This document shows positions 37,621 to 47,335 of a DNA stretch of 64,000 nucleotides, one piece after another. Under the pieces are notes generated by a model, which searched no databases, was not told where the DNA came from, and worked only from the letters and a program-made list of their open reading frames with translations. The DNA comes from Clostridiales bacterium. GTDB lineage: Bacteria > Bacillota > Clostridia > Lachnospirales > Lachnospiraceae. The position numbers were made by a program, and so were the translations under genes. Location: assembly GCA_012735495.1 (NCBI GenBank), contig JAAYHD010000013.1:1-64000 (forward strand). The letters run 5' to 3'. Numbering within the stretch: the stretch's first letter is position 1; every line of letters begins with the position of its first letter.

Positions 37621-38250
37621 TTAAAGGTAGGGGTTGAAAACCCTTTCATGGCCTATGGTTGTCGGTCTTCCATGGCCGGGATAGACTTCCGTATCGTCAG
37701 GAAGGGACATAAGCCTGTTTTGAATGGATTCTATCAGAATCCTGTGGCTTCCCGTGGGAAAATCCGTCCTACCTACGCTTTCGTAAAACAGCGTATCTCC
37801 GCTGAACACCATTTTATATTCCTCAAGAAAGTAACATACTCCTCCGCCTGTATGGCCTGGTGTATGGATTACCTTCCATGTAAGCCCCGCCAATTCAAGC
37901 ATATCATTATCACGAACCGCAACATCCGGCCTTAAGCTTATTCCTCCTCCCATATGGGCGGATACGTTAAGCTCCGGATCTCCCAGCAAGTCCGCTTCCT
38001 CTTCATGGGCATATATGGGCGCGTCCGTAAGTCTTTTAAGCTCCGGTGCCGCCGTAATATGATCGAAATGACCGTGGGTAAGCAATATCGCTTTACATTC
38101 CAGGTCATTTTCCGTTAAGTATTTATATATTCTGTTGGCATTGTCACCGGGATCGATTACAACCACTTCGTTTGAATCCGGTTTTCCTACTATATAGCAG
38201 TTGTTCTGGACTATTCCCAGTACCAGAGTCTTAATACGGATTTTTCTCAT
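37621..38250 (-). CDS. MBL-fold metallo-hydrolase
   Basis: The protein has 209 aa, a small glyoxalase II-like metallo-beta-lactamase fold of the YqgX type. Metal ligands are in LTHGHFDH, HTPGHTGG, FSGDTLF and YPGHGRPT. It is cytosolic and probably cleaves a thioester such as S-lactoylglutathione or a bacillithiol analogue. Gene order rel-MBL-hemZ is conserved in clostridia. Confidence 0.9.
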   Translation of the reverse strand: MRKIRIKTLVLGIVQNNCYIVGKPDSNEVVVIDPGDNANRIYKYLTENDLECKAILLTHGHFDHITAAPELKRLTDAPIYAHEEEADLLGDPELNVSAHMGGGISLRPDVAVRDNDMLELAGLTWKVIHTPGHTGGGVCYFLEEYKMVFSGDTLFYESVGRTDFPTGSHRILIESIQNRLMSLPDDTEVYPGHGRPTTIGHERVFNPYL

Positions 38251-38295
38251 ATTATACCCCTATCCTGTTTATAGTGTGTTTTAATTACGGCCATA

Positions 38296-40581
38296 TCAGC
38301 CCGCGGTGCGCTCAATGTCCAGCACGCTTTCCACGTTCCTGATTTTTGCGATTATTTCATTGAGCTGTTCGACACCGTTTATCTCAAATCCGATGCTGAT
38401 TGATGCCGTTCCCTGTTTGCTGGTGCGCACGTTCATGGAAGTCACATCTATCTTGTTTTCCGTAAGCACCCTTGATATATCTACAAGAACGCCGGTTCTG
38501 TTATTCGCATATATTTTTATTTCGGCAGGATATACTCCCGAATCCTTGCCCGCCTGAACGTCCCATTCGGCTTCGATAAGCCTTGCCCGGTCATCCTCGG
38601 GCAGGTTGATGACATTGATACAGTCGGTCCTGTGTATGGATATTCCTCTTCCTCTTGTAACAAAACCGATGATTTCGTCGCCCGGAACGGGGCTGCAGCA
38701 TTTTGAAAACCTGACCGCCAAATCATGAATACCTTTAACAATAATCCCGCTCTTGGATTTCTTTTCTTCCGGTTTGAGATCCTTGGTTTCAGATATTATT
38801 TCAAGCAGGTTCTCATCGGTAATTTCCAGCTTGTTCTTCTTGCGGTATTCCTCCTGCAGCCGGTTGATAACCTGGCTTTCCTTAAGTCCTCCATGCCCGA
38901 TTGCGGCAAGCAGGGAATCCCAATCCTTGAAACCGTACTTTCTCATTACCACTTCGGTGTATTCCGGTTTCAGCAGATCGCTTAAGGCAATGTTCTTCTG
39001 CTTGCAGTAGTTTGCCAGCAGTTCCTTGCCTTTGACTATATTGTCTTCCTTTAATACCGATTTAAACCATTGGTTAATCTTGCTTTTAGCCTGGGTGCTC
39101 TTGACTATCTTCAGCCAGTCGCGGCTGGGACCCTTTGAATTCTGGGATGTAATGATTTCGACCCTGTCACCGTTTTGAATGACATAATCTATAGGCACCA
39201 GCTTGCCGTTAACCCTGGCTCCAACCATCTTGTTTCCAACGGCACTGTGAATGCTGTATGCAAAGTCTATGGTATTCGATCCCCTGGGCAGGGTCTTGAC
39301 ATCGCCCTTTGGAGTAAACGCATAAACGCTGTCGGAGAACAGGTCGAAGTCATTTTTCAGAAGGCTTAGGAATTCCCTGTTGTCGGACATGTCTCTCTGC
39401 CATTCCAGTACCTGCCTAAGCCATGCCAGCTTCTCCTCTTCCGCCGTGGTGGTCTTCTTTCCGTCCACACCCTCCTTGTACTTCCAATGTGCCGCGATTC
39501 CGTATTCCGCCGTTCTGTGCATCTCGAAGGTTCTTATCTGTACCTCGAAGGGCTGTCCCTTGGGCCCTATAAGGGTTGTATGAAGGGACTGGTACATGTT
39601 GGGCTTCGGCATGGCGATGTAATCCTTGAACCTTCCCGGGATCGGCTTATACATCTCATGTATGACACCCAGGGCCGCGTAACAGTCCTTGACGGTTTCC
39701 ACTATTATGCGGATGGCAAACAAATCGTAAATCTGCTCCAGGGTTTTATTCTGGTTGACCATTTTCTTGTATATACTGAAGAAATGCTTGATTCTTCCGT
39801 CAATCTTGGCAGGTATCCCGGCATTGTCGATATGCGCTTTGACCTCCTCCACAATGCTGTCGATATATTCCTGCCGCTCGCTTCTTTTTGAAGCTATCTT
39901 TTCCGCCAGTTCCTTGTATACCTCGGGCTCCAGGTATTTTAATGACAAATCGTCCAGCTCAACCTTGATTTTGGATATACCAAGCCTCTGTGCTATGGGT
40001 GCGTAGATATCCATGGTTTCCCTGGCGATTTCCTTTTGCTTATCCTCGGGCATGTATTTCAATGTGCGCATGTTATGAAGCCTGTCTGCCAGCTTGATCA
40101 GTATGACACGGATATCCTTGGCCATGGCCAAAAACATCTTTCTCAAATTCTCAGCCTGAACCTCCACCTTGTCCTTGGAGTATTTGAGCTGTGTCAGCTT
40201 TGTAACGCCGTCCACCAGCAGGGCGACTTCTTCGGAGAACATTTCAGCCACCTGTGAAATTGTGATATCCGTATCCTCAACCACATCGTGAAGGATTCCG
40301 GCAACCATGCTTTCCTTGTCCAACTCCAGGTCGGCCAGTATATACGCCACGCTCAGGGGATGCACAATATAAGGCTCCCCTGATTTGCGATACTGGTCCT
40401 TGTGTGCAGTCATCGCCAAATCATACGCCTTTTCCAGCATGGAGATGTCCGCAGAAGGATGGTATGAAATTACCCTGTCAATCAGCTTTTTGTAAAGCTG
40501 CTCAGGCGAAATAAAGTCAGCAGGTACGGCAGCCGCTGGCTTATTCGTCATCTCTTGTTTCATAATATCATCCTTATCCAT
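38296..40581 (-). CDS. relA: Bifunctional (p)ppGpp synthetase/hydrolase Rel
   Basis: The preferred start is ATG at 40581 (MDKDDIMKQ), nine bases after GGAG, giving 761 aa; the track adds five codons. The HD hydrolase motif is ILHDVVEDTD. The synthetase domain is at about 230-390 (FKDYIAMPKPNMYQSLHT), followed by TGS (VYAFTPKGDVKTLPRG), a zinc-finger region (CCSPVPGD) and a C-terminal ACT domain. It makes and removes the alarmone during amino acid starvation. Located directly after apt, as in most Firmicutes. Confidence 0.97.
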   Translation of the reverse strand: MDKDDIMKQEMTNKPAAAVPADFISPEQLYKKLIDRVISYHPSADISMLEKAYDLAMTAHKDQYRKSGEPYIVHPLSVAYILADLELDKESMVAGILHDVVEDTDITISQVAEMFSEEVALLVDGVTKLTQLKYSKDKVEVQAENLRKMFLAMAKDIRVILIKLADRLHNMRTLKYMPEDKQKEIARETMDIYAPIAQRLGISKIKVELDDLSLKYLEPEVYKELAEKIASKRSERQEYIDSIVEEVKAHIDNAGIPAKIDGRIKHFFSIYKKMVNQNKTLEQIYDLFAIRIIVETVKDCYAALGVIHEMYKPIPGRFKDYIAMPKPNMYQSLHTTLIGPKGQPFEVQIRTFEMHRTAEYGIAAHWKYKEGVDGKKTTTAEEEKLAWLRQVLEWQRDMSDNREFLSLLKNDFDLFSDSVYAFTPKGDVKTLPRGSNTIDFAYSIHSAVGNKMVGARVNGKLVPIDYVIQNGDRVEIITSQNSKGPSRDWLKIVKSTQAKSKINQWFKSVLKEDNIVKGKELLANYCKQKNIALSDLLKPEYTEVVMRKYGFKDWDSLLAAIGHGGLKESQVINRLQEEYRKKNKLEITDENLLEIISETKDLKPEEKKSKSGIIVKGIHDLAVRFSKCCSPVPGDEIIGFVTRGRGISIHRTDCINVINLPEDDRARLIEAEWDVQAGKDSGVYPAEIKIYANNRTGVLVDISRVLTENKIDVTSMNVRTSKQGTASISIGFEINGVEQLNEIIAKIRNVESVLDIERTAG

Positions 40582-40612
40582 AGCAACAATCTCCATAACC
40601 CATCAACCACAA

Positions 40613-41131
40613 TCAATCATACTGCACTACGGAATCCACATCGTATTTTGCCAGTTTTTTTCTTCCGTTTAAGGATTTCAGCTCTATCAAAAAGATAATC
40701 TTTACAACTGTTCCGCCAAGCATCTCAACAAGCTTTGTAATAGCCTCAATTGTGCCTCCGGTGGCAATCAAATCGTCGATAATAACCACCTTCTGCCCCG
40801 GTTTAATGGCATCCTTGTGAATCTCAATCGTTGTTTTGCCGTACTCCAGTTCATAATCCATGGAAATTGTGTCGCAAGGAAGCTTTCCCGGTTTTCTTAC
40901 GGGAACAAATGCCTTGTTCATATTGTAAGCAATAGGCACGCCAAAAATAAATCCCCTGGATTCAGGTCCAACGATAAGGTCGAAATCGACATCCTGAACC
41001 AACTCCTGCAATTTGTCAATTGCAAGCCTGAGCCCTTCCTTGCTCTGCAGCACGGTTGTTATATCCCGGAACAATATCCCGCGTTCCGGGAAATCCGGTA
41101 TTGTTCTAATATAGTCTTTTAAATCCTTCAT
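40613..41131 (-). CDS. apt: Adenine phosphoribosyltransferase
   Basis: The start is MKDLKDYIRTIPDFPERG at 41131 (172 aa, the family length); the 27 extra residues in the track are upstream sequence. The PRPP-binding motif is VVIIDDLIATGGTI. It salvages adenine to AMP in the cytosol. It lies between recJ and rel, 31 bp before the latter. Confidence 0.96.
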   Translation of the reverse strand: MKDLKDYIRTIPDFPERGILFRDITTVLQSKEGLRLAIDKLQELVQDVDFDLIVGPESRGFIFGVPIAYNMNKAFVPVRKPGKLPCDTISMDYELEYGKTTIEIHKDAIKPGQKVVIIDDLIATGGTIEAITKLVEMLGGTVVKIIFLIELKSLNGRKKLAKYDVDSVVQYD

Positions 41132-41266
41132 TTTACATCCTAACCTTTCCAGCTTGTTATCGTTAAGCCCTTTATAGATGATAATTATACCACTTTCGTC
41201 AACCATTCGCAAAGTATTATTAAGAATTATCAGTAAAATACGGGTTGTTTCACGTTTTTACACATC

Positions 41267-43024
41267 CTACCTGTAATTCTGTATCACAATTTGAACACTT
41301 TTATTACCATTGTATTCATTGATTCTTGGATAGTATGTGATGGTAAGCTTCACATTGCTTCGTCTGCCCGTCATAAGCCTGTCAATCTCGTCCTTTCCGT
41401 AATTTTCCTCTATGTACTTGAAAAACCCTTCGACATCCCCGAAATACAAGGCATCCATTTCTCTGCCATATGTGTTGACAACCCTGAGTTTCAGTCCGTT
41501 TGAGTTCTTCCCCAGTACATACATGGATTTTACGGCCAGGTCCTTTTCCGCAAACAGCGGCCTTTCATTTCCGTTGCCAAAGGGTTCGAGAAGCTTAAGT
41601 TCATTAACCAGCTCTTCGGTAATGTATCCCAATGGGAGCAATATGTCTATAACCACCTTGGGCCTAAGCATGTCTTTGGTCAACCGGGAGCTTTCGTTCA
41701 AGGCTTTTCTTAATGGTTCTATATTTTCACGGCTGATTGAGAATCCCGCCGCCATGGGATGACCGCCGACCTTTATCATCAGGTCCCTGTGCTTCGACAG
41801 CTCTTCAATCATATTATAGTTTTCAATGGACCTTCCCGATCCTTTGACACTGTCGACGGAATCGGCAAGTATCAGGGTCGGCCTGTGAAATCTTTCGCGG
41901 ACCTTTCCCGCAATGATACCAGCTATACTTTCATGGCAGTCCGGAAGATATATGACAAGCACCGTATCCTCGAGCATGCCCTGTTCTTCCGCCGTCATTA
42001 CGGCCTTTTTGGTATATTCCGCCGTCATATCCTTTCGTTCGTCATTCAGCCTTCTTAGCTCCGCGGCCAGGGTAACCGCTTCGTCCCTGTCCCCGGATAA
42101 AAGAAGAGCAAGGCCTTTCTTAGCGGTATCAAGCCTTCCTGAAGCATTAAGGCATGGGCCAATTATAAATCCGAGGTAAAATGCCGACAGCCTTTCCTTA
42201 TCAATCTGGCAGGCATCCATTAGCGCAAGCAGGCCTATATTCCGGGTTTTCTTAAGATACTCCAGCCCGTATTTGACGATAACCCTATTTTCATCCACCA
42301 GTTCCATAACATCGCAAACGGTGGCAATTGCCGCATATGAAACCAACTCTTCCTCATAAGCCTGTCTGCCGGGCACCTCATACCTGTCAAGCAGCGCCAA
42401 TGCCAGCTTGTAGGCAATAGCTCCGCCGCACAGGCCTTTAAACGGGTATGTGCAATCGGGCTGCTTCGGATTGATTACGGCATCCGCTTCCGGAAGAATT
42501 ATGCTGTTATCCTCCGCTGCCTGGAGGCTGTGATGGTCCGTAACAATCACCGTCATCCCGTATTCCTTTGCTCTTCTTATCTCATCAACGGCTACAATAC
42601 CGTTATCGCAGGTTAGAATTGTATCGACCTTGTCCTTCCATGCTTCCTCCACAATTCTTAGGTTTATGCCGTAGCCGTCGTTTATCCTGTCGGGTATGTC
42701 ATAATCCGCATCGGCTCCGACCATTGTTAATGTCCGGTACAATATATATGTTGACATGACCCCGTCAACATCATAATCGCCGATAATCCGTATCTTCTTT
42801 CCCGCTTCAATTTTCTGCTGAAGGATATCGCAGGCCTTTGCCATGTCCTTCATCTGAAAAGGGCTGTAGATGTTGTCCCTGCCCGGATATAAAAATGCCC
42901 GTATCTGCCCCGGTTCCTTAAGCCCCCTATTTACAAGGCATCGGGCCAATACCTCACTAATATTGCATTTTTCCATTATGTAACGGAAATCGGCCTTTAT
43001 ATTCTTAATCACCCAGTTTTCCAA
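41267..43024 (-). CDS. recJ: Single-stranded-DNA exonuclease RecJ
   Basis: The protein has 585 aa, the short form. The DHH domain shows IIGDYDVDGVMS and VTDHHSLQ, and the DHHA1 domain has GSGRSIENYNM and GGHPMAAGFS. The C-terminal OB-like part ends the chain. It degrades single-stranded DNA 5' to 3' in repair. The start is TTG, six bases after AGGAG. It heads the housekeeping operon. Confidence 0.95.
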   Translation of the reverse strand: MENWVIKNIKADFRYIMEKCNISEVLARCLVNRGLKEPGQIRAFLYPGRDNIYSPFQMKDMAKACDILQQKIEAGKKIRIIGDYDVDGVMSTYILYRTLTMVGADADYDIPDRINDGYGINLRIVEEAWKDKVDTILTCDNGIVAVDEIRRAKEYGMTVIVTDHHSLQAAEDNSIILPEADAVINPKQPDCTYPFKGLCGGAIAYKLALALLDRYEVPGRQAYEEELVSYAAIATVCDVMELVDENRVIVKYGLEYLKKTRNIGLLALMDACQIDKERLSAFYLGFIIGPCLNASGRLDTAKKGLALLLSGDRDEAVTLAAELRRLNDERKDMTAEYTKKAVMTAEEQGMLEDTVLVIYLPDCHESIAGIIAGKVRERFHRPTLILADSVDSVKGSGRSIENYNMIEELSKHRDLMIKVGGHPMAAGFSISRENIEPLRKALNESSRLTKDMLRPKVVIDILLPLGYITEELVNELKLLEPFGNGNERPLFAEKDLAVKSMYVLGKNSNGLKLRVVNTYGREMDALYFGDVEGFFKYIEENYGKDEIDRLMTGRRSNVKLTITYYPRINEYNGNKSVQIVIQNYR

Positions 43025-43132
43025 AGCTTTCTCCTGCCTTATGCTTCAATGATTCGGCAAACCGCCGGATTACTCATCATATTCTAGCATATTATAAATA
43101 TTTTGTTAATATTGGATTATCCTAATAATATA

Positions 43133-43162
43133 TTGCGCCGCCTGTTAACGGTATGCTATAAT
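43133..43162 (+). promoter_or_regulatory. Sigma-A promoter of the degV-family gene
   Basis: TTGCGC and TATAAT are 18 bp apart and the -10 is extended (TGC before TATAAT). The leader is about 80 nt. Confidence 0.65.
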
Positions 43163-43251
43163 ATATCATATGGTAATGATTACTACTTATTGTCATATTA
43201 AAGTCCCTGTAAGTTGGCAATACATATTATTTGGAAAGGCAAGGTGAAGTA

Positions 43252-44121
43252 ATGAAGGAGTTTATTATCACAACGGATGCCACCTGTGATTTGCCGAAAG
43301 AATACATCCGTGAGCATAACCTGCATATTATTCCGATATATTATAGCTTCGACGGCATAATATACGGCGATGAAAACCACATGGAGCCGAAGGATTTCTA
43401 TGACAGGATGCGCAGCGGATTTATGCCTACCACAATGGCTGTCAATCCCACCGCTGCCAGAAGTATTTTATCTTCATTGATTGATAAAGGATATGACATA
43501 CTCCACATATCGTTTTCTTCCGCCTTAAGCGGCAGCTGCTCGGTTGTCGCTGCGGCAGCCAGGGACCTACGCAATGAATATCCCGGTACCAGAATAACAG
43601 TTGTTGACTCACTGTGCGCCTCCATGGGGGAAGGCCTGTTGGTCTACAAGGCGGTTCAAATGAAGGAAGCCGGTAAGTCCATGGACGAAATTGCCACCTG
43701 GCTGGAGAATAATAAATTACATCTCTGCCATATCTTTACCGTAGACGACCTGCACCATCTCCAAAGGGGAGGCCGTTTATCCAAAACCACAGCAATTATA
43801 GGAACTCTGATTAACGTAAAACCGGTTCTTCATGTGAACAATGAAGGCCGCCTGGTGCCGCTTAACAACGTAAGGGGCCGCAAAAAGGCGATTGTGTCCC
43901 TGGTCGACCAGATGGAGAAAAGGCTGCCCGGTTTTGAGAATATGAACGACATCGTATTCATCAGCCACGGCGATTGCCCGGAGGACGCCAACTTCCTGGC
44001 ATCCCTGGTGAAGGAACGGTTCGGAATCAATAATGTAATGATTAATTATATATGCCCGATAATTGGATCTCATTCAGGTCCCGGAACCCTGGCGATATTC
44101 TTTATGGGCAGCCATAGATAA
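43252..44121 (+). CDS. DegV family fatty-acid-binding protein
   Basis: The start is ATG at 43252, six bases after AAGGTG, giving 289 aa; the track begins with an upstream TTG. TTDATCDLP at the start, HISFSSALSGS and LHHLQRGGRLSKT are family signatures. DegV (FakB-like) proteins bind a fatty acid and present it to the kinase FakA for phosphorylation. No fakA is in the window. Single-gene transcript with its own promoter and terminator. Confidence 0.93.
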   Translation: MKEFIITTDATCDLPKEYIREHNLHIIPIYYSFDGIIYGDENHMEPKDFYDRMRSGFMPTTMAVNPTAARSILSSLIDKGYDILHISFSSALSGSCSVVAAAARDLRNEYPGTRITVVDSLCASMGEGLLVYKAVQMKEAGKSMDEIATWLENNKLHLCHIFTVDDLHHLQRGGRLSKTTAIIGTLINVKPVLHVNNEGRLVPLNNVRGRKKAIVSLVDQMEKRLPGFENMNDIVFISHGDCPEDANFLASLVKERFGINNVMINYICPIIGSHSGPGTLAIFFMGSHR

Positions 44122-44136
44122 CATTCGTAATCAAAA

Positions 44137-44170
44137 GAAGGACAGCAGCTTAATTGCTTCTGTCCTTTTT
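44137..44170 (+). terminator. Terminator of the degV-family gene
   Basis: AAGGACAG pairs with CTGTCCTT around a small loop and is followed by TTTTT. Confidence 0.85.
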
Positions 44171-44239
44171 ATTTGCCTAATCGGCATCATTCAATTTCAT
44201 AAATGACAATCCTGGTTCCGACCGGCCGCGCCGTTGCGG

Positions 44240-44452
44240 TTACCTGAACGTTCCGCCTTCACGAAGATTGCTTACAACCTCCATGACACGGTTTTTTGCT
44301 TCCTCACCCGTCGTGGATTCCTCAATATATTTTATAAGCTCCTGTTTTCTCTCATCAGGCAGGTTCGTGAAATTGGTCATTGCCTTCATATCCATGGCCA
44401 GGCGCATGCCAAGCCCTATAGGAATCTGGGATTTACCGTCTGTTAAGCTCAT
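44240..44452 (-). CDS. 70-aa conserved-looking hypothetical protein
   Basis: The start ATG follows AAAGGAG at good spacing. The product begins with a short polar part and IPIGLGMRLAMDMKAM, then a helical segment LPDERKQELIKYIEE and GEEAKNRVMEVVSN. The pattern is like the small helical proteins with a YdeI/OmdA-type tail common in clostridia, but I cannot name the function. It is cytosolic with no membrane segment. It stands alone between degV (convergent) and the oligopeptidase. Confidence 0.65.
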   Translation of the reverse strand: MSLTDGKSQIPIGLGMRLAMDMKAMTNFTNLPDERKQELIKYIEESTTGEEAKNRVMEVVSNLREGGTFR

Positions 44453-44555
44453 GCCTTGGCTCCTTTCATAAAAAAATCAAATACTCTTTCCCGGTCTTAT
44501 TATGAAAAGGGTCAAGGCTTTTTATGCATGCGTTCCGGTTCTTAATAATGGGATA

Positions 44556-46310
44556 TTATGAAAGCTTTATGAATTCGTCCACCAGCTTTTCATAGGACTT
44601 AAGGCTGGTTCTCCAAAACTCGGGATCCTCCAGGTTTATGTCGGCTTCCTTGGCGCACTCCTCAACCGTGCTTACCGTGGTCGCATTGAGCAAGGCTTTA
44701 TATTTTGGCAGGAAGTCATTTCCTTCATTCTTGTATTTCTCGTAAAGCCCCCTTGCGAACAAGCCTCCGAAGGCATACGGGAAGTTGTAGAAGCTCAATT
44801 CCTCCGAATAGTAATGAGGCTTTACGACCCACATGTAAGGATGCAGGACTTCATGATCAAGGCCGTCACCGTAAGCGGTTTTCTGGGCATTCAGCATGAT
44901 TTCTCCCAACTCGTCCGCGAAAAGGAACCCTTTCCTTGACCTGTCGAAAACCTCGGATTCAAACAAGAATCTCGAATAAATATCGCACATGATCTGGGTT
45001 ATATCCTGAAGCTGGCTTTCTATCAAGGCCATTTTTTCAACACCGGATGCTTCCTTAATTATTGCCTCCATGATCAAGGCTTCGTTAAAGGTGGATGCCG
45101 TCTCCGCTACAGGCATGCCGTATTCGACATTAAGCGGCAGATGGTCCTGGATATGCATGCCGTGGTATGCATGCCCCAGTTCATGGGCAAGCGTAAGGAC
45201 ATCATTCAGGTTGCCCGAGAAGTTGGTAAGAATCCTGCTCTGCTTGACAAACGGAAGATTGCTGCAGAATGCTCCGCCCACCTTGCCCTTCCTCGGGAAG
45301 AAATCAATCCACTCCTCTTCAAAGGCCTGTTTTATCATATCCGCCATATCGTCGGAAAACCCTCTGAAATGCTTGATTAGGTAATCCTTTGCTTCCTCAA
45401 CGGTAAATTTGGTGCTGCTTTCGCCGATAGGCGCAAACAGGTCATACCAGGGAAGCCCGTTCTTATGCCCCAGGAGCTTGGCTTTATGCTTCAAATACCT
45501 GTGGAACACGGGCAGGTATTCCACCATTGCCTCAAGCATGGCATCAAGGGTCTCCCGTTTCATGTGCGAGAACTCCAGCGCCTGGTCGAGGGGCGAATCA
45601 TATCCCCTCAGCTCGCAGATGGTGTTGACCTGGGATTTGACATTATTCAGGGAATAGCTGATTGCATCTTTGATCTTCTCATATGCCTTAAGCTCTGCGT
45701 AGTAAGCATCCTTTCTTACGGTCGGATCCTCGCTGTACGCCAGGTTGCGGACCTCAGGAAGAGTAATAATCTTACCCCTGTATTCAACCTCAAGAATTGA
45801 AGTCAGGTAGTTTTGCATGTTGCACCATGCCCTGCCTGCCGAGAGATTAAGCTTTGATATTACATCTTCCACGTCATCGCTTAATAAATGTTTCGCATCC
45901 CGTTTTATATTATTAATGAAGAATGAATAAGCCTTCAGCTTGGGGTGCTTTTCCATGTATTTGCCGATATTCCCAATACCGGCAATCCATTTGTTGATTG
46001 CCGAAAACGGCTTGGACACACCGCTCAAATGCTTGTCAAGCTTGTTTATCTCGTTGACAATCTCATTGTCAGTTGTATTCACGGACTCTCTCAGGGTTAA
46101 ATAATTCCTCAGGGAATCGCTTAAAAACTTAAACTCCTCCATGTAGTCTATGGCTTGAATAAGAAAGTTCTCCTCATCCTCACCGTCGGCCAGTCCCGCG
46201 CTGAAGCTGTTCAATTCGTCAATCAACCGCACAAGCTTGTCAAAATCATCCTTATACTTCTTGTCATCCAGTCCTTTATAGAGAATATCCAGCGACCATT
46301 CATTATACAT
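44556..46310 (-). CDS. pepF: M3 family oligoendopeptidase (PepF-like)
   Basis: The protein has 584 aa. The zinc motif is LAHELGHAYHG with the third ligand further on in TASTFNEALIME. FSGNLNDVLTLAHE and GVEYGMP-like context (NVEYGMPVAETAS) are typical of the M3B oligopeptidases. It degrades short peptides in the cytosol. No signal peptide. Neighbours are unrelated. Confidence 0.93.
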   Translation of the reverse strand: MYNEWSLDILYKGLDDKKYKDDFDKLVRLIDELNSFSAGLADGEDEENFLIQAIDYMEEFKFLSDSLRNYLTLRESVNTTDNEIVNEINKLDKHLSGVSKPFSAINKWIAGIGNIGKYMEKHPKLKAYSFFINNIKRDAKHLLSDDVEDVISKLNLSAGRAWCNMQNYLTSILEVEYRGKIITLPEVRNLAYSEDPTVRKDAYYAELKAYEKIKDAISYSLNNVKSQVNTICELRGYDSPLDQALEFSHMKRETLDAMLEAMVEYLPVFHRYLKHKAKLLGHKNGLPWYDLFAPIGESSTKFTVEEAKDYLIKHFRGFSDDMADMIKQAFEEEWIDFFPRKGKVGGAFCSNLPFVKQSRILTNFSGNLNDVLTLAHELGHAYHGMHIQDHLPLNVEYGMPVAETASTFNEALIMEAIIKEASGVEKMALIESQLQDITQIMCDIYSRFLFESEVFDRSRKGFLFADELGEIMLNAQKTAYGDGLDHEVLHPYMWVVKPHYYSEELSFYNFPYAFGGLFARGLYEKYKNEGNDFLPKYKALLNATTVSTVEECAKEADINLEDPEFWRTSLKSYEKLVDEFIKLS

Positions 46311-46453
46311 AGCTCTTCTGCCTTTCTTTTCTTATATTATTAGTATGTCCGGCATTCATTCCGGTTATTTAAAATAATGTTCAACAGGATGATTATACTA
46401 CATTTCGATAAAACTTCCAATCATCCGATAAATAATTACGTATAAAATACAAT

Positions 46454-46485
46454 GGTGCTGTTTTGTTGAAACCGGAAACAGCACC
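46454..46485 (-). terminator. Probable terminator of the nitroreductase gene
   Basis: GGTGCTGTTT pairs with AAACAGCACC around a 12-nt loop, 17 bp after the nitroreductase stop. The T-run on the minus strand is interrupted, so termination may be partial. Confidence 0.5.
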
Positions 46486-46501
46486 TAGCATATAAAAATT
46501 A

Positions 46502-47098
46502 TTATTTAAATACCTTGAACCTGTCTTCCACCGGCAGGAAATCCTTTTCACCCGGTTCCATAACTGGTGTTCCAAAAGGCATCTGGGCCAGCAGCTTCCA
46601 TTCGTCAGGCAGATTCCATGCCTTCTTAACCTCGTCGTCAATCAGCGGATTATAATGCTGAAGCGAAGCACCAAGCCCCGCCGCCTCAAGAGTAATCCAT
46701 ATGGTATACTGCAGCATTCCTGAAGACTGCAGGGACCAAACCGGGAAGTTATCCTTGTACAGCGCAAACTGTTCCTGAAGCCCCTTTATTACGGACTGAT
46801 CCTCGAAAAACAGGACCGTTCCGTACCCGTTCTTAAATGCATCCATTTTCTTTTCCGTGGACTCAAAGGCATCGGCGGGAACAATCTTCCTCAATGTCTC
46901 TCTTGTTATCTCCCACAGCTTGTCGTGATTCTCTCCAAGAAGGAGAACGACCCTGGCACTCTGTGAATTAAATGCGGAAGGTACATATTTTACCGCATGT
47001 TCAATTATTTCCTTTATTTCCTGGTCCGAAATCGGGGATGTTTTATTTATTGCGTAATACGAACGACGGTCTTCTATCATTTGTTTAAAGCTCTTCAT
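46502..47098 (-). CDS. Nitroreductase family protein, Frm2/Hbn-like
   Basis: The protein has 198 aa, an FMN flavoprotein of the short nitroreductase group related to yeast Frm2/Hbn1 and many bacterial stress enzymes. The N-terminal flavin site is DRRSYYAINK, with VPSAFNSQSARVVLL and GLGASLQHYNP further on. AAGGGAG precedes the ATG. It diverges from ohrR and carries an OhrR-type palindrome at its start point, so it is likely induced by organic peroxides and may protect against reactive electrophiles (inference). The usual OhrR target, ohr, is absent here. Confidence 0.88.
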   Translation of the reverse strand: MKSFKQMIEDRRSYYAINKTSPISDQEIKEIIEHAVKYVPSAFNSQSARVVLLLGENHDKLWEITRETLRKIVPADAFESTEKKMDAFKNGYGTVLFFEDQSVIKGLQEQFALYKDNFPVWSLQSSGMLQYTIWITLEAAGLGASLQHYNPLIDDEVKKAWNLPDEWKLLAQMPFGTPVMEPGEKDFLPVEDRFKVFK

Positions 47099-47179
47099 AT
47101 CACTACTCCCTTTCTTTATTTTTTTAGGTTTTGTTTATGTTATGGATTTTATGTATTTTTTATGTCTTCACGTTATTGT

Positions 47180-47272
47180 ATTGTATACAATTTTATTTTA
47201 TACTATATTTTTATTTTGTCAACACCTTTGTGTTGACTTTTTAAATATAATTGTATAAAATTAAATTGTATC
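47180..47272. promoter_or_regulatory. Divergent promoters with OhrR-type operators
   Basis: The inverted repeat GTCAACACCTTTGTGTTGAC (47218-47237) supplies both -35 boxes back to back. To the left TTGACA-16-TAAAAT drives the nitroreductase; to the right TTGACT-17-TAAAAT drives ohrR. The 12-bp palindrome ATTGTATACAAT (47180-47191) covers the nitroreductase start, and ATTGTATAAAAT (47250-47261) plus AATTGTATC cover the ohrR -10 and start. These words resemble the known Bacillus OhrR operator, built from TACAATT/AATTGTA units. Confidence 0.75.
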
Positions 47273-47335
47273 TTTTTATTTTTTGTATATTATTACGAAG
47301 AATTTTACTGTAACATCAGTGGAAAGGAAGTCATC

